A DNA stretch of 64,000 nucleotides from Acidimicrobiaceae bacterium (GCA_027355725.1 DAIEHI010000053.1:38904-102903); one strand, 5' to 3'; counted from the stretch's first letter, positions 21,205 to 31,641 are shown. Program-made: numbers and translations. Notes: a model not told the origin generated them from the letters alone.

Positions 21205-24200
21205 CTACCCGCCAGTCGCCTCACCCACCACATCGCGAAGCAGTACGCACAACGCCTTGGGCGTGGCCGCGTCCGCGGTCACTTCAATGCGGAACTCCTT
21301 CGTGTCTTCTGTGTACGCACGAGATCCGTACGCTCGGCGCGCACGCATCTGTTGACTGAGCGAGAGTTCCACGGGGCTCATCTTCACGACCGGCTTGGAG
21401 CGAACCCCCACCTTGGCCGCGAGCACCGTCACCGACGTCACGCCGGCCTCGAGACACACCAGGCGAAGTTCGGCCAGATCAAGCAACCCCTCGGCGGCTC
21501 GTGGCAGCGCTCCGTATCGGTCACTCCACTCACTTCGTAGGTCAGTCAGTTCCTCGAATGAGCCCACGCCCGCGAGACGACGATACGCCTCGAGACGTGC
21601 GTCATCGGCCTGCACGTAGTCCTTGGGTAGATGGGCCTCACCAGGGACGTCGAGGTTGATCGTGACCACTTCGGGCGCAACGAAGCCCTTGGCGTCGGCC
21701 ACTGCCTCGGCGACGAGTTGCACGTAGAGGTCGTAACCAACGGCCGCCACCGGCCCGGACTGATCGTGACCGAGCAGGTTCCCGGCCCCTCTGATCTCGA
21801 GGTCGCGCATCGCGATCTTGAATCCACTACCGAGTGCGGTGTTGTCGCCAATGGTTCTCAGCCGCTCGAACGCGGTTTCAGAGAGCACCTGGTCAGCGGG
21901 ATGAAAGAGGTAGGCGTACGCGCGCTGTCCGCTGCGCCCGACGCGTCCGCGCAGTTGGTGCATCTGACCGAGCCCGAGTCGGTCCGCACGATCGACGATC
22001 AGCGTGTTCACCGACGGTAGGTCAATGCCCGACTCGACGATCGTGGTGCACACGAGCACATCGAATCGTCGCTCCCAAAAGTCCACCATCGTGCGTTCAA
22101 GACTTCCCTCGTCCATCTGGCCGTGGGCGACCGCGATACGAGCGTCGGGCACCAGTTGTGCGAGTCGACGCGCCACTTCGTCAATGTCCGCCACTCGATT
22201 GTGGATGAAAAAGACCTGACCCTCACGCAACAACTCTCGCCGGATCGCCTCGACGACCGCGGGTTCGCTGTACTCACCGACGTGGGTGAGGATGGGCCTT
22301 CGATCCACGGGTGGCGTCGTCACCATGGAGAGGTCGCGGATCCCCGCAAAAGCCATCTCGAGCGTGCGAGGGATGGGACTCGCGCTGAGGGTCAGAACGT
22401 CCACACCGACCGCTCGGGTCTTGATCGCCTCTTTGTGATTGACGCCGAATCGCTGCTCCTCGTCAACAACCAGGAGCCCCAAGTCCTTGAACGCGATGTT
22501 CTCAGACAAGAGTCGGTGCGTGCCGACCACCACGTCGATCGTGCCGTCCTTCAAGCCCTCGATGGTTCGACGCGTCTCCGCGTCGTCGATGAATCGACTG
22601 AGCAGTGCGACCTTGACGGGAAAGCCGGCGAAGCGGTCCGTCATGGTCGCGAAATGCTGACTCGCGAGCAACGTCGTCGGCACGAGGACTGCGGCTTGCT
22701 TGTTGTCCTGGACGGCCTTGAAGACCGCGCGCACCGCGATCTCGGTCTTGCCAAAGCCCACGTCGGCGCAGACCAGACGGTCCATTGGCACCGGCTTTTC
22801 CATGTCGGCCTTGACGTCGTCAATCGCCTGGGCCTGGTCGGCGGTGAGCGTGTAGGGAAAGAGTTCTTCCATCTCGCGCTGCCAGGTGGTGTCAGGGCTG
22901 AACGCGAAGCCCTTCGCGACCGAACGCTGGCGATAGAGGTCAACGAGCTCTTGGGCGACGAGAAAGGCCGCCGCGCGCGCCTTGGCGCGCGTCTTTTGCC
23001 ACTCGGCCCCGCCCATCCTCGACAGCGCCGGGGCGTCACCGCCCGAGTAGGGCGTGAGTGCGTCAATCTGCTCGGTGGGCCAGTAGCTTCGCCCGTCCTT
23101 GAACTCGAGGATGAGATAGTCGCGGGTCGTGCCGTTGATGGCGCGCGTGGTGGTGCCCGAGAAGCGCGCCACTCCGTGTTGGCGGTGCACCACGTAACTA
23201 CCGATCGCCAGGTCATCGAAGAAGCCGTCGACGTTTCGTGTGCGGGTTCGCGCCTTTCGATGCACCGTGCGCCGTCCCGTGAGGTCGCTCTCACTCCAGA
23301 CAACGATCTCGGGGTCGTCGAGACTGAACCCCGCAGCGAGGGAGCTCTCGAGCACGCTCATTCGAACCTCGAGCACCTTCTCGGGATCGGTCGTGACCTC
23401 GAGACCCTCGGCGCGCAACTGTTCGGCCATGCGATCGACCGAGGCGGGGTTCGAGGTGAGCACGACCCCGCGTCGAGCGTTCGACCACTGACGCACGTGC
23501 GAGCCAATGCGCGCCGCGTCACCTTGGACCACGGGGGGTGAGGTGAGGTTGAGTGATCCCGACGCCAAAGCGCCGACGGTCGGCTCCAGGGTGAACTGCG
23601 CCCGGCCTTCGAGCGTTCGCTCGAAGGTCTCGTGCAATAACGCCACGCTCACGCCGGCCTGCCAGGTGGCGGCGACCGCGTTGGTGAGTTCGCGCTCCTC
23701 CTCGAGCAGGTCATGCAGTCGCGCCTTGACGCGGTCGGGCTCGACCACGAGACAGCGCACGTCACTCAGCTCCTCGAGCAGAGTGGTCGCGTGATCGACG
23801 AAGAGCGGCATCCAGCCCTCCATCCCGTCAAAGAGCTGACCGGCGGCGATGCGGTCAAAGACCGCCCTGCCCCAGGGCTGTTCGCGCACGAACGCCTCCG
23901 CGCGTTCGCGCGTTGCCTCGTTGGGCATCCATTCGCGCGCCGTTGCGATCGTCGCTGAGGCAACGTCGTGCAAGGAGCGTTGGTTCGCAATGTCGAACGC
24001 GGTCAGTCGATCAAGCTCATCGCCGAAGAAGTCGAGACGTATCGGGTCATGACCCTGCGCCGGCCAGACATCGACGATGCCGCCGCGAACGGCGAACTCG
24101 GCACGATGCTCGACGAGATTCTCTCTGCGGTACCCCATGGCGGTGAGGTCCTCAATGAAGCGCTCACGATCGAGTTGCTGGGCGTGGGTCACGACGATCG

Positions 24201-24594
24201 GCGCCCTCACCGGCTCGGGTGGCAGGATCTGGGCGATCGACCGCGCCGAGGCGACCACCACACGTGGTCGCTCTTCGTGCCCCAGCCGCCAGCGAAGCAG
24301 CGCCCGAGTCGCCATCACCGAACTGTCGGGGCTCACGCGCTCGAGGGGGTGGGTGTCCCATCCCGGCCACAGCGCCACCTCCTCAGCACCCAAGAGCGCC
24401 GCCAGCGACTCACTCAGCTGCTCGGCCTCGGTGGTCGTTGCGACAACGACGACCGTGCAGGGGCCGTCAAGGACGTACGAAGCCACCGTGAGCGGCGTCG
24501 CGTAACTGCTCGGGGTGAACGAACCCGTCGCGCTCTGGGCGCGAAGTGAGGGTGCGACCAGTTCGAGGACGCGACGAAGACCAGCGGCGCTCAC
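21205..24594 (-). CDS. mfd: Transcription-repair coupling factor
   Basis: 1129 aa; VVHRQHGVARFSGTTT, CADVGFGKTEIAVRAVFKAV, VVDEEQRFGVNHKE, GLGQMHQLRGRVGRS. Confidence 0.97.
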   Translation of the reverse strand: MSAAGLRRVLELVAPSLRAQSATGSFTPSSYATPLTVASYVLDGPCTVVVVATTTEAEQLSESLAALLGAEEVALWPGWDTHPLERVSPDSSVMATRALLRWRLGHEERPRVVVASARSIAQILPPEPVRAPIVVTHAQQLDRERFIEDLTAMGYRRENLVEHRAEFAVRGGIVDVWPAQGHDPIRLDFFGDELDRLTAFDIANQRSLHDVASATIATAREWMPNEATRERAEAFVREQPWGRAVFDRIAAGQLFDGMEGWMPLFVDHATTLLEELSDVRCLVVEPDRVKARLHDLLEEERELTNAVAATWQAGVSVALLHETFERTLEGRAQFTLEPTVGALASGSLNLTSPPVVQGDAARIGSHVRQWSNARRGVVLTSNPASVDRMAEQLRAEGLEVTTDPEKVLEVRMSVLESSLAAGFSLDDPEIVVWSESDLTGRRTVHRKARTRTRNVDGFFDDLAIGSYVVHRQHGVARFSGTTTRAINGTTRDYLILEFKDGRSYWPTEQIDALTPYSGGDAPALSRMGGAEWQKTRAKARAAAFLVAQELVDLYRQRSVAKGFAFSPDTTWQREMEELFPYTLTADQAQAIDDVKADMEKPVPMDRLVCADVGFGKTEIAVRAVFKAVQDNKQAAVLVPTTLLASQHFATMTDRFAGFPVKVALLSRFIDDAETRRTIEGLKDGTIDVVVGTHRLLSENIAFKDLGLLVVDEEQRFGVNHKEAIKTRAVGVDVLTLSASPIPRTLEMAFAGIRDLSMVTTPPVDRRPILTHVGEYSEPAVVEAIRRELLREGQVFFIHNRVADIDEVARRLAQLVPDARIAVAHGQMDEGSLERTMVDFWERRFDVLVCTTIVESGIDLPSVNTLIVDRADRLGLGQMHQLRGRVGRSGQRAYAYLFHPADQVLSETAFERLRTIGDNTALGSGFKIAMRDLEIRGAGNLLGHDQSGPVAAVGYDLYVQLVAEAVADAKGFVAPEVVTINLDVPGEAHLPKDYVQADDARLEAYRRLAGVGSFEELTDLRSEWSDRYGALPRAAEGLLDLAELRLVCLEAGVTSVTVLAAKVGVRSKPVVKMSPVELSLSQQMRARRAYGSRAYTEDTKEFRIEVTADAATPKALCVLLRDVVGEATGG

Positions 24595-25208
24595 GCGCCG
24601 TTCACCCGACGCTGGGCCTCTTCGAAATCGAAGTCGAGCAGTGTCTCAAGCGCGTCCGCGGCGGCGCTGACGTGCGCCGAGAGTTCTTCGCGTCGAGCGC
24701 CGCTCGGTCGCTTCAGCACGTAGTCGGTGACCTGCTCTTTGCGCTCAGGTTTGCCAATGCCTATGCGCAATCGAGCGAAGTCATGGGTGCCCAGGGTCTG
24801 GGCAATGGAGCGAAGCCCGTTGTGGCCCGCGAGTCCCCCGCCAAACTTGAATTGCAGACGACCCGGTTCGAGGTCGAGTTCGTCGTGGGCGATCACCAAG
24901 TGGGTGAGGTCGTCCAGTGACGTTCGACGCAACAACGGCGGCAGCGCGCTTCCCGACTCGTTCATGAAGGTCACCGGCACCGCAAAGGTGACGGGACCTC
25001 GATCGGTGTTGATCGTCGCACTCGTCGCACGTTGGCGCCCCTCGAGTTTCAGTGAGCCGCCGCGGCGCTGCACCACGAGTCGCACGGCGTCGCCACCGAC
25101 GTTATGACGTGACCCCTCGTACTGCTCGCCAGGATTGGCGAGTCCAACGATGACTAGCGAGCTCGCAACACCTCTGCGGCCCTCGTCGCGCGAGCGCCGA
25201 AGCGACAC
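24591..25208 (-). CDS. pth: Peptidyl-tRNA hydrolase
   Basis: LVIVGLANPGEQYEGSRHNVGGDAV; FMNESGSA; HDELDLEPGRLQFKFGGGLAGHNGLRS. Confidence 0.96.
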   Translation of the reverse strand: MSLRRSRDEGRRGVASSLVIVGLANPGEQYEGSRHNVGGDAVRLVVQRRGGSLKLEGRQRATSATINTDRGPVTFAVPVTFMNESGSALPPLLRRTSLDDLTHLVIAHDELDLEPGRLQFKFGGGLAGHNGLRSIAQTLGTHDFARLRIGIGKPERKEQVTDYVLKRPSGARREELSAHVSAAADALETLLDFDFEEAQRRVNGA

Positions 25209-25214
25209 AACGAA

Positions 25215-25811
25215 CTAGGCCGATGCGTTCTCAGAGCCGCCCGCCGTCTTGGCGATGCGTCCGGCTCGAGTGGTGACAACTGAGATCGCGTGGTCGCCGG
25301 CCGGCTCGACACCCTCGGGCAGCACGACGTCGCCGACGCGGATCGCGCCACCGACCTTGAGCCCTGAGATGTCCACGTTGATGTGCGTGGGGATCTGGTC
25401 CGGGCGGGTACGGATCTCGAGGCTGAAGAGTTGCTGGTCGACTTCCCAGTCGGCGTGGCGAACTTCAACGGCGTCACCAATGACGTGCAGGGGCACTTCA
25501 GCGATGACGGTGCTGTTGGGGTCGACGACCTGGAAGTCAATGTGCGACACGGTCCCACGAACCGGGTGCTTTTGGATCTCGCGAGCCATGACGAGGTATT
25601 TCTCGCCATCGGCGTCGAGCTCGATGAGTGAGTTGAGACCTTGCTCGCCCGAGACCGCGAGTCGAAATGCCTTGGCGTCAACCGAGATGGAGACCGACGG
25701 TACGCCAGGACCGTACACAACGCCCGGGATCGAACCTGATGTGCGAAGGCGACGAGAGTTGCGAGAACCCAATTCGCGGCTCTTCGACGCGCTCAACGTG
25801 ACCTGTGACAT
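25215..25811 (-). CDS. rplY: 50S ribosomal protein L25/Ctc
   Basis: MSQVTLSASKSRELGSRNSRRLRTSGSIPGVVYGPG; start at ATG 25811 preceded by GAGGAG. Confidence 0.94.
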   Translation of the reverse strand: MSQVTLSASKSRELGSRNSRRLRTSGSIPGVVYGPGVPSVSISVDAKAFRLAVSGEQGLNSLIELDADGEKYLVMAREIQKHPVRGTVSHIDFQVVDPNSTVIAEVPLHVIGDAVEVRHADWEVDQQLFSLEIRTRPDQIPTHINVDISGLKVGGAIRVGDVVLPEGVEPAGDHAISVVTTRAGRIAKTAGGSENASA

Positions 25812-25897
25812 GAAGACTCCTCTTACAAACCGCTGGCCCCACTGGGCCACGCACAGGGTATAAAGTCTAGCCGGACTGGCGTCAGGGCTCTAGCGGG

Positions 25898-26872
25898 CTA
25901 GAGGAGGTTCTCGCCACCGAAGATCTCTGAGACCGAAGAGTCCTCAAATATTGCCGAAATCGCGTTCGCCACCAGTGAGGCGACTGAGAGTATCTCCAGT
26001 TTCTCGAAGCGACGCTCGGGACCGAGGGGCAAGGTGTCGGTGACGACCACGCGGCTCACGGGAGCGTTGAAGAGCCGATCGACCGCGGGAGGTGAGAAGA
26101 CGGCGTGGGTCGCCATGACCCAGATCTCCTCAGCCCCGTTGGCCTTTAACAAGTCACACGCCGCCACGATCGTGCCCGCAGTGTCGATCATGTCGTCAAT
26201 CAAGACGCAGTGACGCCCTTCGACGTCACCAACGATGTGGCGGGCCTCGGCGACGTTGGTCGTACCGTGGGGTCGGGTCTTGTGCACGAGCGCGAGGTCG
26301 CAGCCAAGGTGCTGCGCGTACCGTTCGGCGACCTTCACCCGGCCCGCGTCGGGAGCGACGACCACGAGCTCACGCGGATTGGCGTTGGCCTTCAGGTAGT
26401 CCTCCAGGACCGGCGCCGCAACGAGGTGGTCAACTGGAATATCGAAGAAGCCTTGTATCTGACCAGAATGGAAATCCACCGACAGCACCCGGTTGGCCCC
26501 CGCGGTCTGGAGCATGTCGGCAATCAGTTTGGCGGTGATTGGTTCGCGCCCGGCGGACTTGCGGTCTTGACGGGCGTAGCCGTAGTTCGGGATCACCGCA
26601 GTGATGCTCTTCGCCGACGCGCGCTTGGCGGCGTCGATCATGATCAACTGCTCCATGACCGCGTCATTCACCGGCGACGAGTGCGTTTGGACGATGAAAA
26701 CGTGCGCGCCACGAATTGACTCGTCGAAGCGACAATGGATCTCACCATTCGCGAACTCGCGAACGTTTGCCTCAGTGAGACCAATACCGAGCTGCTCGGC
26801 GATGTCCTGTGCGAGTTCTGGGTGACAACGGCCCGTGACGAGGACCAGACGGCGCTTAGCGAGTGACTCCAC
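25898..26872 (-). CDS. prs: Ribose-phosphate pyrophosphokinase
   Basis: LVTGRCHPELAQDIAEQLGIGL; DLHSGQIQGFF-like VDFHSGQIQGFFDIPVDHL; VLIDDMIDTAGTI. Confidence 0.96.
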   Translation of the reverse strand: MESLAKRRLVLVTGRCHPELAQDIAEQLGIGLTEANVREFANGEIHCRFDESIRGAHVFIVQTHSSPVNDAVMEQLIMIDAAKRASAKSITAVIPNYGYARQDRKSAGREPITAKLIADMLQTAGANRVLSVDFHSGQIQGFFDIPVDHLVAAPVLEDYLKANANPRELVVVAPDAGRVKVAERYAQHLGCDLALVHKTRPHGTTNVAEARHIVGDVEGRHCVLIDDMIDTAGTIVAACDLLKANGAEEIWVMATHAVFSPPAVDRLFNAPVSRVVVTDTLPLGPERRFEKLEILSVASLVANAISAIFEDSSVSEIFGGENLL

Positions 26873-26900
26873 GCGTCAAGCGTACAAGGTGCGTAGAGGC

Positions 26901-28013
26901 CTATCGGGTGTGATACTCGAATGAGGCGATTACCTCGCCCGCTTCGACGTGAGAGCCCTTGCCAATCACGACAAACGCCTTCACCAGCGCGTCGGCGCCG
27001 ATATCGGCGTCGGTCGCTTCAACCGTGGCGACCACCGCATTGCGCCCGACTCGACAGTCGGTCAGCGTGGCGTGTGGGCCGATCTGAGCCCCACGCTCGA
27101 GCACACAGTGGCCCTTTAATATCGTCCCGGGCAACAGCGACACGTCGGGCTCGATCACGACATCAGCGTCGATGTAGGTGTGTTGGGGATCCCACATCGT
27201 GACCCCGCGCATCATCCACTCATTGTTGATCCGACTTCGAAGCACCGCCTCGGCACTGGCGAGTTGGGCCCGATCGTTCACACCCTGCGCCTCAGTGGCG
27301 TCCTCGAGCACCATGACCTTCGTGATGTGACCCGCGTCGTGCAACGCCGACACGAGATCGGTCAAGTAGTACTCGTTCTGCGAATTCTGGCGATTGATCA
27401 TTCGAAGCGCCGGTCCGAGAAGGCTCTCGCGCACCACCATGATCGATGTATTGATCTCATTGATGGCCCGCTCTTCACGGGTTGCGTCGCGCTCTTCGAC
27501 GATGCGCGCGAGCGTGCCGTCTTTTGCGTAGACGAGGCGTCCGTACCCGAAGGGGTCCTCAACACGAGCGCCCAGGACCGTGAGCGCCGCCTGGCTCTCT
27601 CGATGGTTCTCGAGAAGCCGCGCGATGGTGTCGTGGCGCAACAACGGCGTATCGCCCGCCAGTATCAACACGTCCCCCTCGAGGTCCCCCATCTTCTCGA
27701 GGATCGTGGGCAGCGCCACTGACACGGCGTGACCCGTGCCCAACTGCTCGGGCTGCTCAACGAAACTCAAGCGTGCGTCGTTTCGATGACGCTCCTTGAG
27801 CGAATTCTCCACCCACGTCGCGCCATGGCCCACCACGACCACCGTTGCCTGCACTTCGTCGTGTGACGCCGCATCGAGTACGTACATGATCATTGGCCGC
27901 CCGCAGAGGTGGTGCAGGGCCTTAGGTCGAGACGAGCGCATCCTGGTGCCTTCGCCGGCGGCGAGAACCACGACACAAGTAGGACGAGTCACCCACACAT
28001 CTTTAGCAGTCAT
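26901..28013 (-). CDS. glmU: GlmU-type N-acetylglucosamine-1-phosphate uridylyltransferase, short form
   Basis: VVVLAAGEGTRMRSSRPKALHHLCGRPM; GHAVSVALP; partial hexapeptide repeats; ends ...AGEVIASFEYHTR* at 370 aa. Confidence 0.88.
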   Translation of the reverse strand: MTAKDVWVTRPTCVVVLAAGEGTRMRSSRPKALHHLCGRPMIMYVLDAASHDEVQATVVVVGHGATWVENSLKERHRNDARLSFVEQPEQLGTGHAVSVALPTILEKMGDLEGDVLILAGDTPLLRHDTIARLLENHRESQAALTVLGARVEDPFGYGRLVYAKDGTLARIVEERDATREERAINEINTSIMVVRESLLGPALRMINRQNSQNEYYLTDLVSALHDAGHITKVMVLEDATEAQGVNDRAQLASAEAVLRSRINNEWMMRGVTMWDPQHTYIDADVVIEPDVSLLPGTILKGHCVLERGAQIGPHATLTDCRVGRNAVVATVEATDADIGADALVKAFVVIGKGSHVEAGEVIASFEYHTR

Positions 28014-28030
28014 CTCCTACGATGCACAAT

Positions 28031-28918
28031 GTGACCCAATTCCCCTACGACGAGTTCGCACTGTTTCATGAGAACATCGCGGAGTGGGACCTTGACGTCA
28101 CGGTGCCACCGGTGCGTCGATTCTTCGTTGCCGTCGACGGCCTTCGTCAGGTGAGCGGCCTGCAGTGGGGCGAGGCAACGCCCGAACTGGCAATGCTGCA
28201 CGGAGGTGCGCAGAACGCGCACACCTTTGACACGGTCGCGCTCGCGCTCGCGCGACCCCTCGTGGCTTTGGATCTGCCCGGTCACGGTCACTCCGACCCC
28301 TCGCCGTTCGGCGCTTCGGCGGTGATGACCCACGCGAATGACATAGGTCGCGCCCTCGAACAACTGCTCGAGGGGCCACGACCGCTCGTTGGGATGTCAC
28401 TCGGCGGTCTCGTCGCGCTCGCGCTCGCTCACGAGCGACCTGACCTCGTCACCTCACTTGTCCTCATCGACATCACGCCGGGCGTCAACGCCGAAAAAGC
28501 CAAGCACATCACCGATTTCGTCAACGGTCCCGCTTCGTTCGAGGACTTCAACGCACTCTTGGAGCGAACCATCGCCCACAATCCCACGCGCTCAGTGTCC
28601 TCGTTGCGACGCGGCATCTTGCACAATGCGCTCCAGCTCCCCGACGGCACGTGGGTGTGGCGCCACCAGCAGCACCCCCGATCGACCTTGGTGGCCCCAC
28701 CGGTCGCTGACCTGTGGGAGATGCTCGGAGAACTGAGGATGCCAGTAACGCTCCTTCGAGCAATGGGACCGGGATCGGTGGTCGATGACGAGGACGAGAC
28801 GGAATTCCTTCGCCGCAACCCCGGCGCCACCGTGGTTCCCGTAGCGGGTTCGGGTCACTCGATCCAGGGTGACGCCCCGCTGGCGCTCGCCGCTTTGCTA
28901 CAACGATTCTGTGTCTGA
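28031..28918 (+). CDS. Alpha/beta hydrolase
   Basis: ALDLPGHGHSDP, LVGMSLGGLVALAL (GxSxG); GTG 28031 sits 7 nt after TACGAT. Confidence 0.88.
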   Translation: MTQFPYDEFALFHENIAEWDLDVTVPPVRRFFVAVDGLRQVSGLQWGEATPELAMLHGGAQNAHTFDTVALALARPLVALDLPGHGHSDPSPFGASAVMTHANDIGRALEQLLEGPRPLVGMSLGGLVALALAHERPDLVTSLVLIDITPGVNAEKAKHITDFVNGPASFEDFNALLERTIAHNPTRSVSSLRRGILHNALQLPDGTWVWRHQQHPRSTLVAPPVADLWEMLGELRMPVTLLRAMGPGSVVDDEDETEFLRRNPGATVVPVAGSGHSIQGDAPLALAALLQRFCV

Positions 28919-29217
28919 AGGCTGGCCTGCGCGAGGGCGCGAAGCACCAACCTACGGACGCAACAACCTCTTCAACCTAAAGTCCTCAGTTGATTGGCCC
29001 GAGCGACCAGCTCGATGATGACATTCGACCGACGACACTGATCAGCTCACGCGTGGTGGTGACCATCACAAGTGCCAACGTCGCTGAGCGTCACGTGAGA
29101 GAGCGCCGAGCGTGCACCGTTGCGCAGTCATCGCAGCGTCTACCTGCAAGGGCTGGCGAGCTCGCGAGTCTGACTGCGATGACTGGCACCTGAACCAATC
29201 GCATCTGACCACGCGGG

Positions 29218-29505
29218 TCAGTTGCGACCATCGAGTCGGATTGTCCATTCGTCGACCGACTCAACCTCGAGATGCGTTACGGCCCACGGATCCTCGCTCA
29301 GCGCGGAACGGATTTCAGATTCGGACTCACCCTCCATGATGAGAATCACCCGCTCCTCATCGGCCAACGGGCCCCCGAGGACAACGACGCCGTGTGCCAC
29401 CAAGTGATCCATGTACTCGGCATGCGAGGTCCAATGAGATTGCTCGTCCAAGGGGCGAGTTGCATCCCATTCAGGTCCCGATCGTCGAAGGACTACAAGG
29501 TACAT
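29218..29505 (-). CDS. YciI-related domain protein
   Basis: MYLVVLRRSGPEWD...HAEYMDHLVAHGVVVLGGPLADEERVILIMEGESESEIRSALSEDPWAV. Confidence 0.75.
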   Translation of the reverse strand: MYLVVLRRSGPEWDATRPLDEQSHWTSHAEYMDHLVAHGVVVLGGPLADEERVILIMEGESESEIRSALSEDPWAVTHLEVESVDEWTIRLDGRN

Positions 29506-29800
29506 GCGATCAGTATTGCCGATTGATGTCCGCTCGGAGCGAGGATCCGAGACCCACCGTGCGAGCGATCACAATGGCTTCGGTCAGCGTGGTGCGCTCG
29601 GCCAGATGGACCGTCTCGCTTCTCTCAGTCACACCCCACGTTAGAAGTAGAGGCGCGTTGCCGTCTGGAGGTTGGACTTCGAAGTGTCACCCATCGCTGA
29701 GACAGGGGTTCGACTGGTCACCTTGAAAGCAGGACGCTGACCGATGACAGCAGGAACCAAGGCGAGGTCCTGCACCTATTCACACCCATAGGACTCACGA

Positions 29801-29868
29801 TGTGTCTTCGCACATCAGCTATCCGGATCAGCACTTACTCTGGCCCGGATAGCTGATGTGCAGACACA
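29801..29868. repeat. Long imperfect inverted repeat/hairpin (24-bp stem with 2-nt bulge, 18-nt loop)
   Basis: TGTGTCT(TC)GCACATCAGCTATCCGG at 29801-29826 versus CCGGATAGCTGATGTGCAGACACA at 29845-29868. Confidence 0.9.
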
Positions 29869-29895
29869 ACATCGCCGACGAAGTGTTGCTTCGCC

Positions 29896-30717
29896 TCAGT
29901 TGACTTTCTTCGCGGCAGCTTCGATGACAGCGGCGACCTTGTCCGGCTGGGAGATCATCGACATATGTGATGCCTTGATCTCGGTAACGTTCGCGTGGGC
30001 GCGCTTAGCCATGAATTCTTGCGCGGCCACGGGAATCGCGTGGTCCTCGGTGCCGATGATGTCCCATGTTTGAATGCTGGTCCATGCAGGCACGCCGGAG
30101 GGCTCGCTCAACGCTGACGCAGCGATCGGTCGTTGAGTGGCGGCGAGTTGCGCTGCTTGCGTCGCCGAGAGGTCATTGGCCAGGATTGCTCGAAATTGGT
30201 TGGGCTTGATGTAGACATCGACCACCCCTCTGGCTGATGGCACGAAGGAGAGTGCGCTCGGCGCGAGTTCACTTCCCGGGAATTTCTTGTTGATGCTGTC
30301 AATGGTTTCGCCTTTCGCAGGTATGTAGGCGTCGACATAGACGAGTGCCTTCACGCTGCTATTTCCCGTCGCGGCGTCGGTTGTCACGAAACCTCCATAC
30401 GACTGGCCGACAAGGACGATCGAGCCTGACAGGGTCTTGAGGTAACTGGCCAAGTACGCAGCGTCGGTGCTCGGACCGCGCAATGGATTCGGTGGTACGT
30501 CGACCGAGTAACCGTCCTCTTGCAACCGGGCCACGACTCCGTCCCAGCTGGAGCCGTCGGCCCACGCTCCGTGTTCAAGAACAATGGTCACGTTGGGATG
30601 CGCAACCGCGTTGGCGGCGCTAGCACCAGCACTCGGAACTGCGGCTGCGGCGACTGCGGCGAGGCTCACGAGGGTTAGACCAAGCTCTCGCTTGCTCGTC
30701 TTCAGATTGAATTTCAT
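29896..30717 (-). CDS. Exported alpha/beta hydrolase
   Basis: MKFNLKTSKRELGLTLVSLAAVAAAAVPSAGASA signal peptide; VLVGQSYGGFVT. Confidence 0.82.
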   Translation of the reverse strand: MKFNLKTSKRELGLTLVSLAAVAAAAVPSAGASAANAVAHPNVTIVLEHGAWADGSSWDGVVARLQEDGYSVDVPPNPLRGPSTDAAYLASYLKTLSGSIVLVGQSYGGFVTTDAATGNSSVKALVYVDAYIPAKGETIDSINKKFPGSELAPSALSFVPSARGVVDVYIKPNQFRAILANDLSATQAAQLAATQRPIAASALSEPSGVPAWTSIQTWDIIGTEDHAIPVAAQEFMAKRAHANVTEIKASHMSMISQPDKVAAVIEAAAKKVN

Positions 30718-30772
30718 AGTCTTTCCTTTCATTTTGGGTTTGTGATACGAGATTCGACGTGCTGGGGTTGGG

Positions 30773-31585
30773 TTAGAGCCCTTGACGGTGCAGCCAGTCA
30801 AGAGTGACGTCGGCCACTTCACGCCAGCCATGGTCGAAGACAAGTGAGTGCCCTCGATCAGGGAACTCGCGGAAGTCAGTCGTGGCACCGGAGCCGGCAT
30901 AGAGCTTGTAAGCGGCCCTGGCCACTACCTCGGGGACAGTGTGGTCCCTACCACCAGCGACGATGAGCAGCGGCCCTCGATCGTCTCGACGCGTGTCAAC
31001 TGCAGCGGGCGACATCTTCTTGAAGTTCGCGGCCGATGCCTCGAACAACGGTCGACCCGGACCGGGGATCGTCCACTTCTCGAACAACTCAGCTGATTCC
31101 GCATCGCTCAGTGCGTTCCCGAAGCCGTAACGAAACTGCCTCTTGGTTAACGACACCGCCCTCTTCTTGTTTGCGGGCTTGGAGAGAACCGGTAGGCCCG
31201 AGCGGATCTGCGCGAACGGCAAGGGCTTCACCCCTTTGATCTGACCCGGATCGATGGCAATAGCGGCTCGGGCGAAACCATTGCCAAGAAGCTTCTGGGC
31301 AATCAGCCCGCCAAAGGAATGTCCGATCACGATGGGCTTTGCCGCAAGACCCTCGATGACGCTCCTGTAGTGACCCGTGATGTCGTCGATGCCCTTGTTC
31401 GCGAGGGCGGTGGCGTTGTTGCGGGTTCCCTCGACGTCAGGCGAATCTCCGGGCCAGCCCGGGGCGATCGGGTCGTAGCCGGCCGCGCGAAAGAGCTCGA
31501 CCCATTCTTGCCAGGCATCCGAGTGGATCCACAGGCCGTGGATAAAAACAACAGGAATTGGGGACTGTGTCATATTGACCTCCAT
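30773..31585 (-). CDS. Alpha/beta hydrolase
   Basis: PVVFIHGLWIHSDAWQEWVELFRAAGYDPIAPGWPGDS; VIGHSFGGLIAQ. Confidence 0.85.
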   Translation of the reverse strand: MEVNMTQSPIPVVFIHGLWIHSDAWQEWVELFRAAGYDPIAPGWPGDSPDVEGTRNNATALANKGIDDITGHYRSVIEGLAAKPIVIGHSFGGLIAQKLLGNGFARAAIAIDPGQIKGVKPLPFAQIRSGLPVLSKPANKKRAVSLTKRQFRYGFGNALSDAESAELFEKWTIPGPGRPLFEASAANFKKMSPAAVDTRRDDRGPLLIVAGGRDHTVPEVVARAAYKLYAGSGATTDFREFPDRGHSLVFDHGWREVADVTLDWLHRQGL

Positions 31586-31641
31586 GTAGACTAACTAGTA
31601 ACTCTACATACGAGCATAGACTGAACCCCGAGGAAGCGCAA

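Noticed and set aside
22123-23541. 472-aa plus-strand ORF inside mfd
   Set aside because: Antisense shadow of a high-GC coding frame; composition rich in R/H/D/G with no recognisable domain, and mfd is clearly coding.
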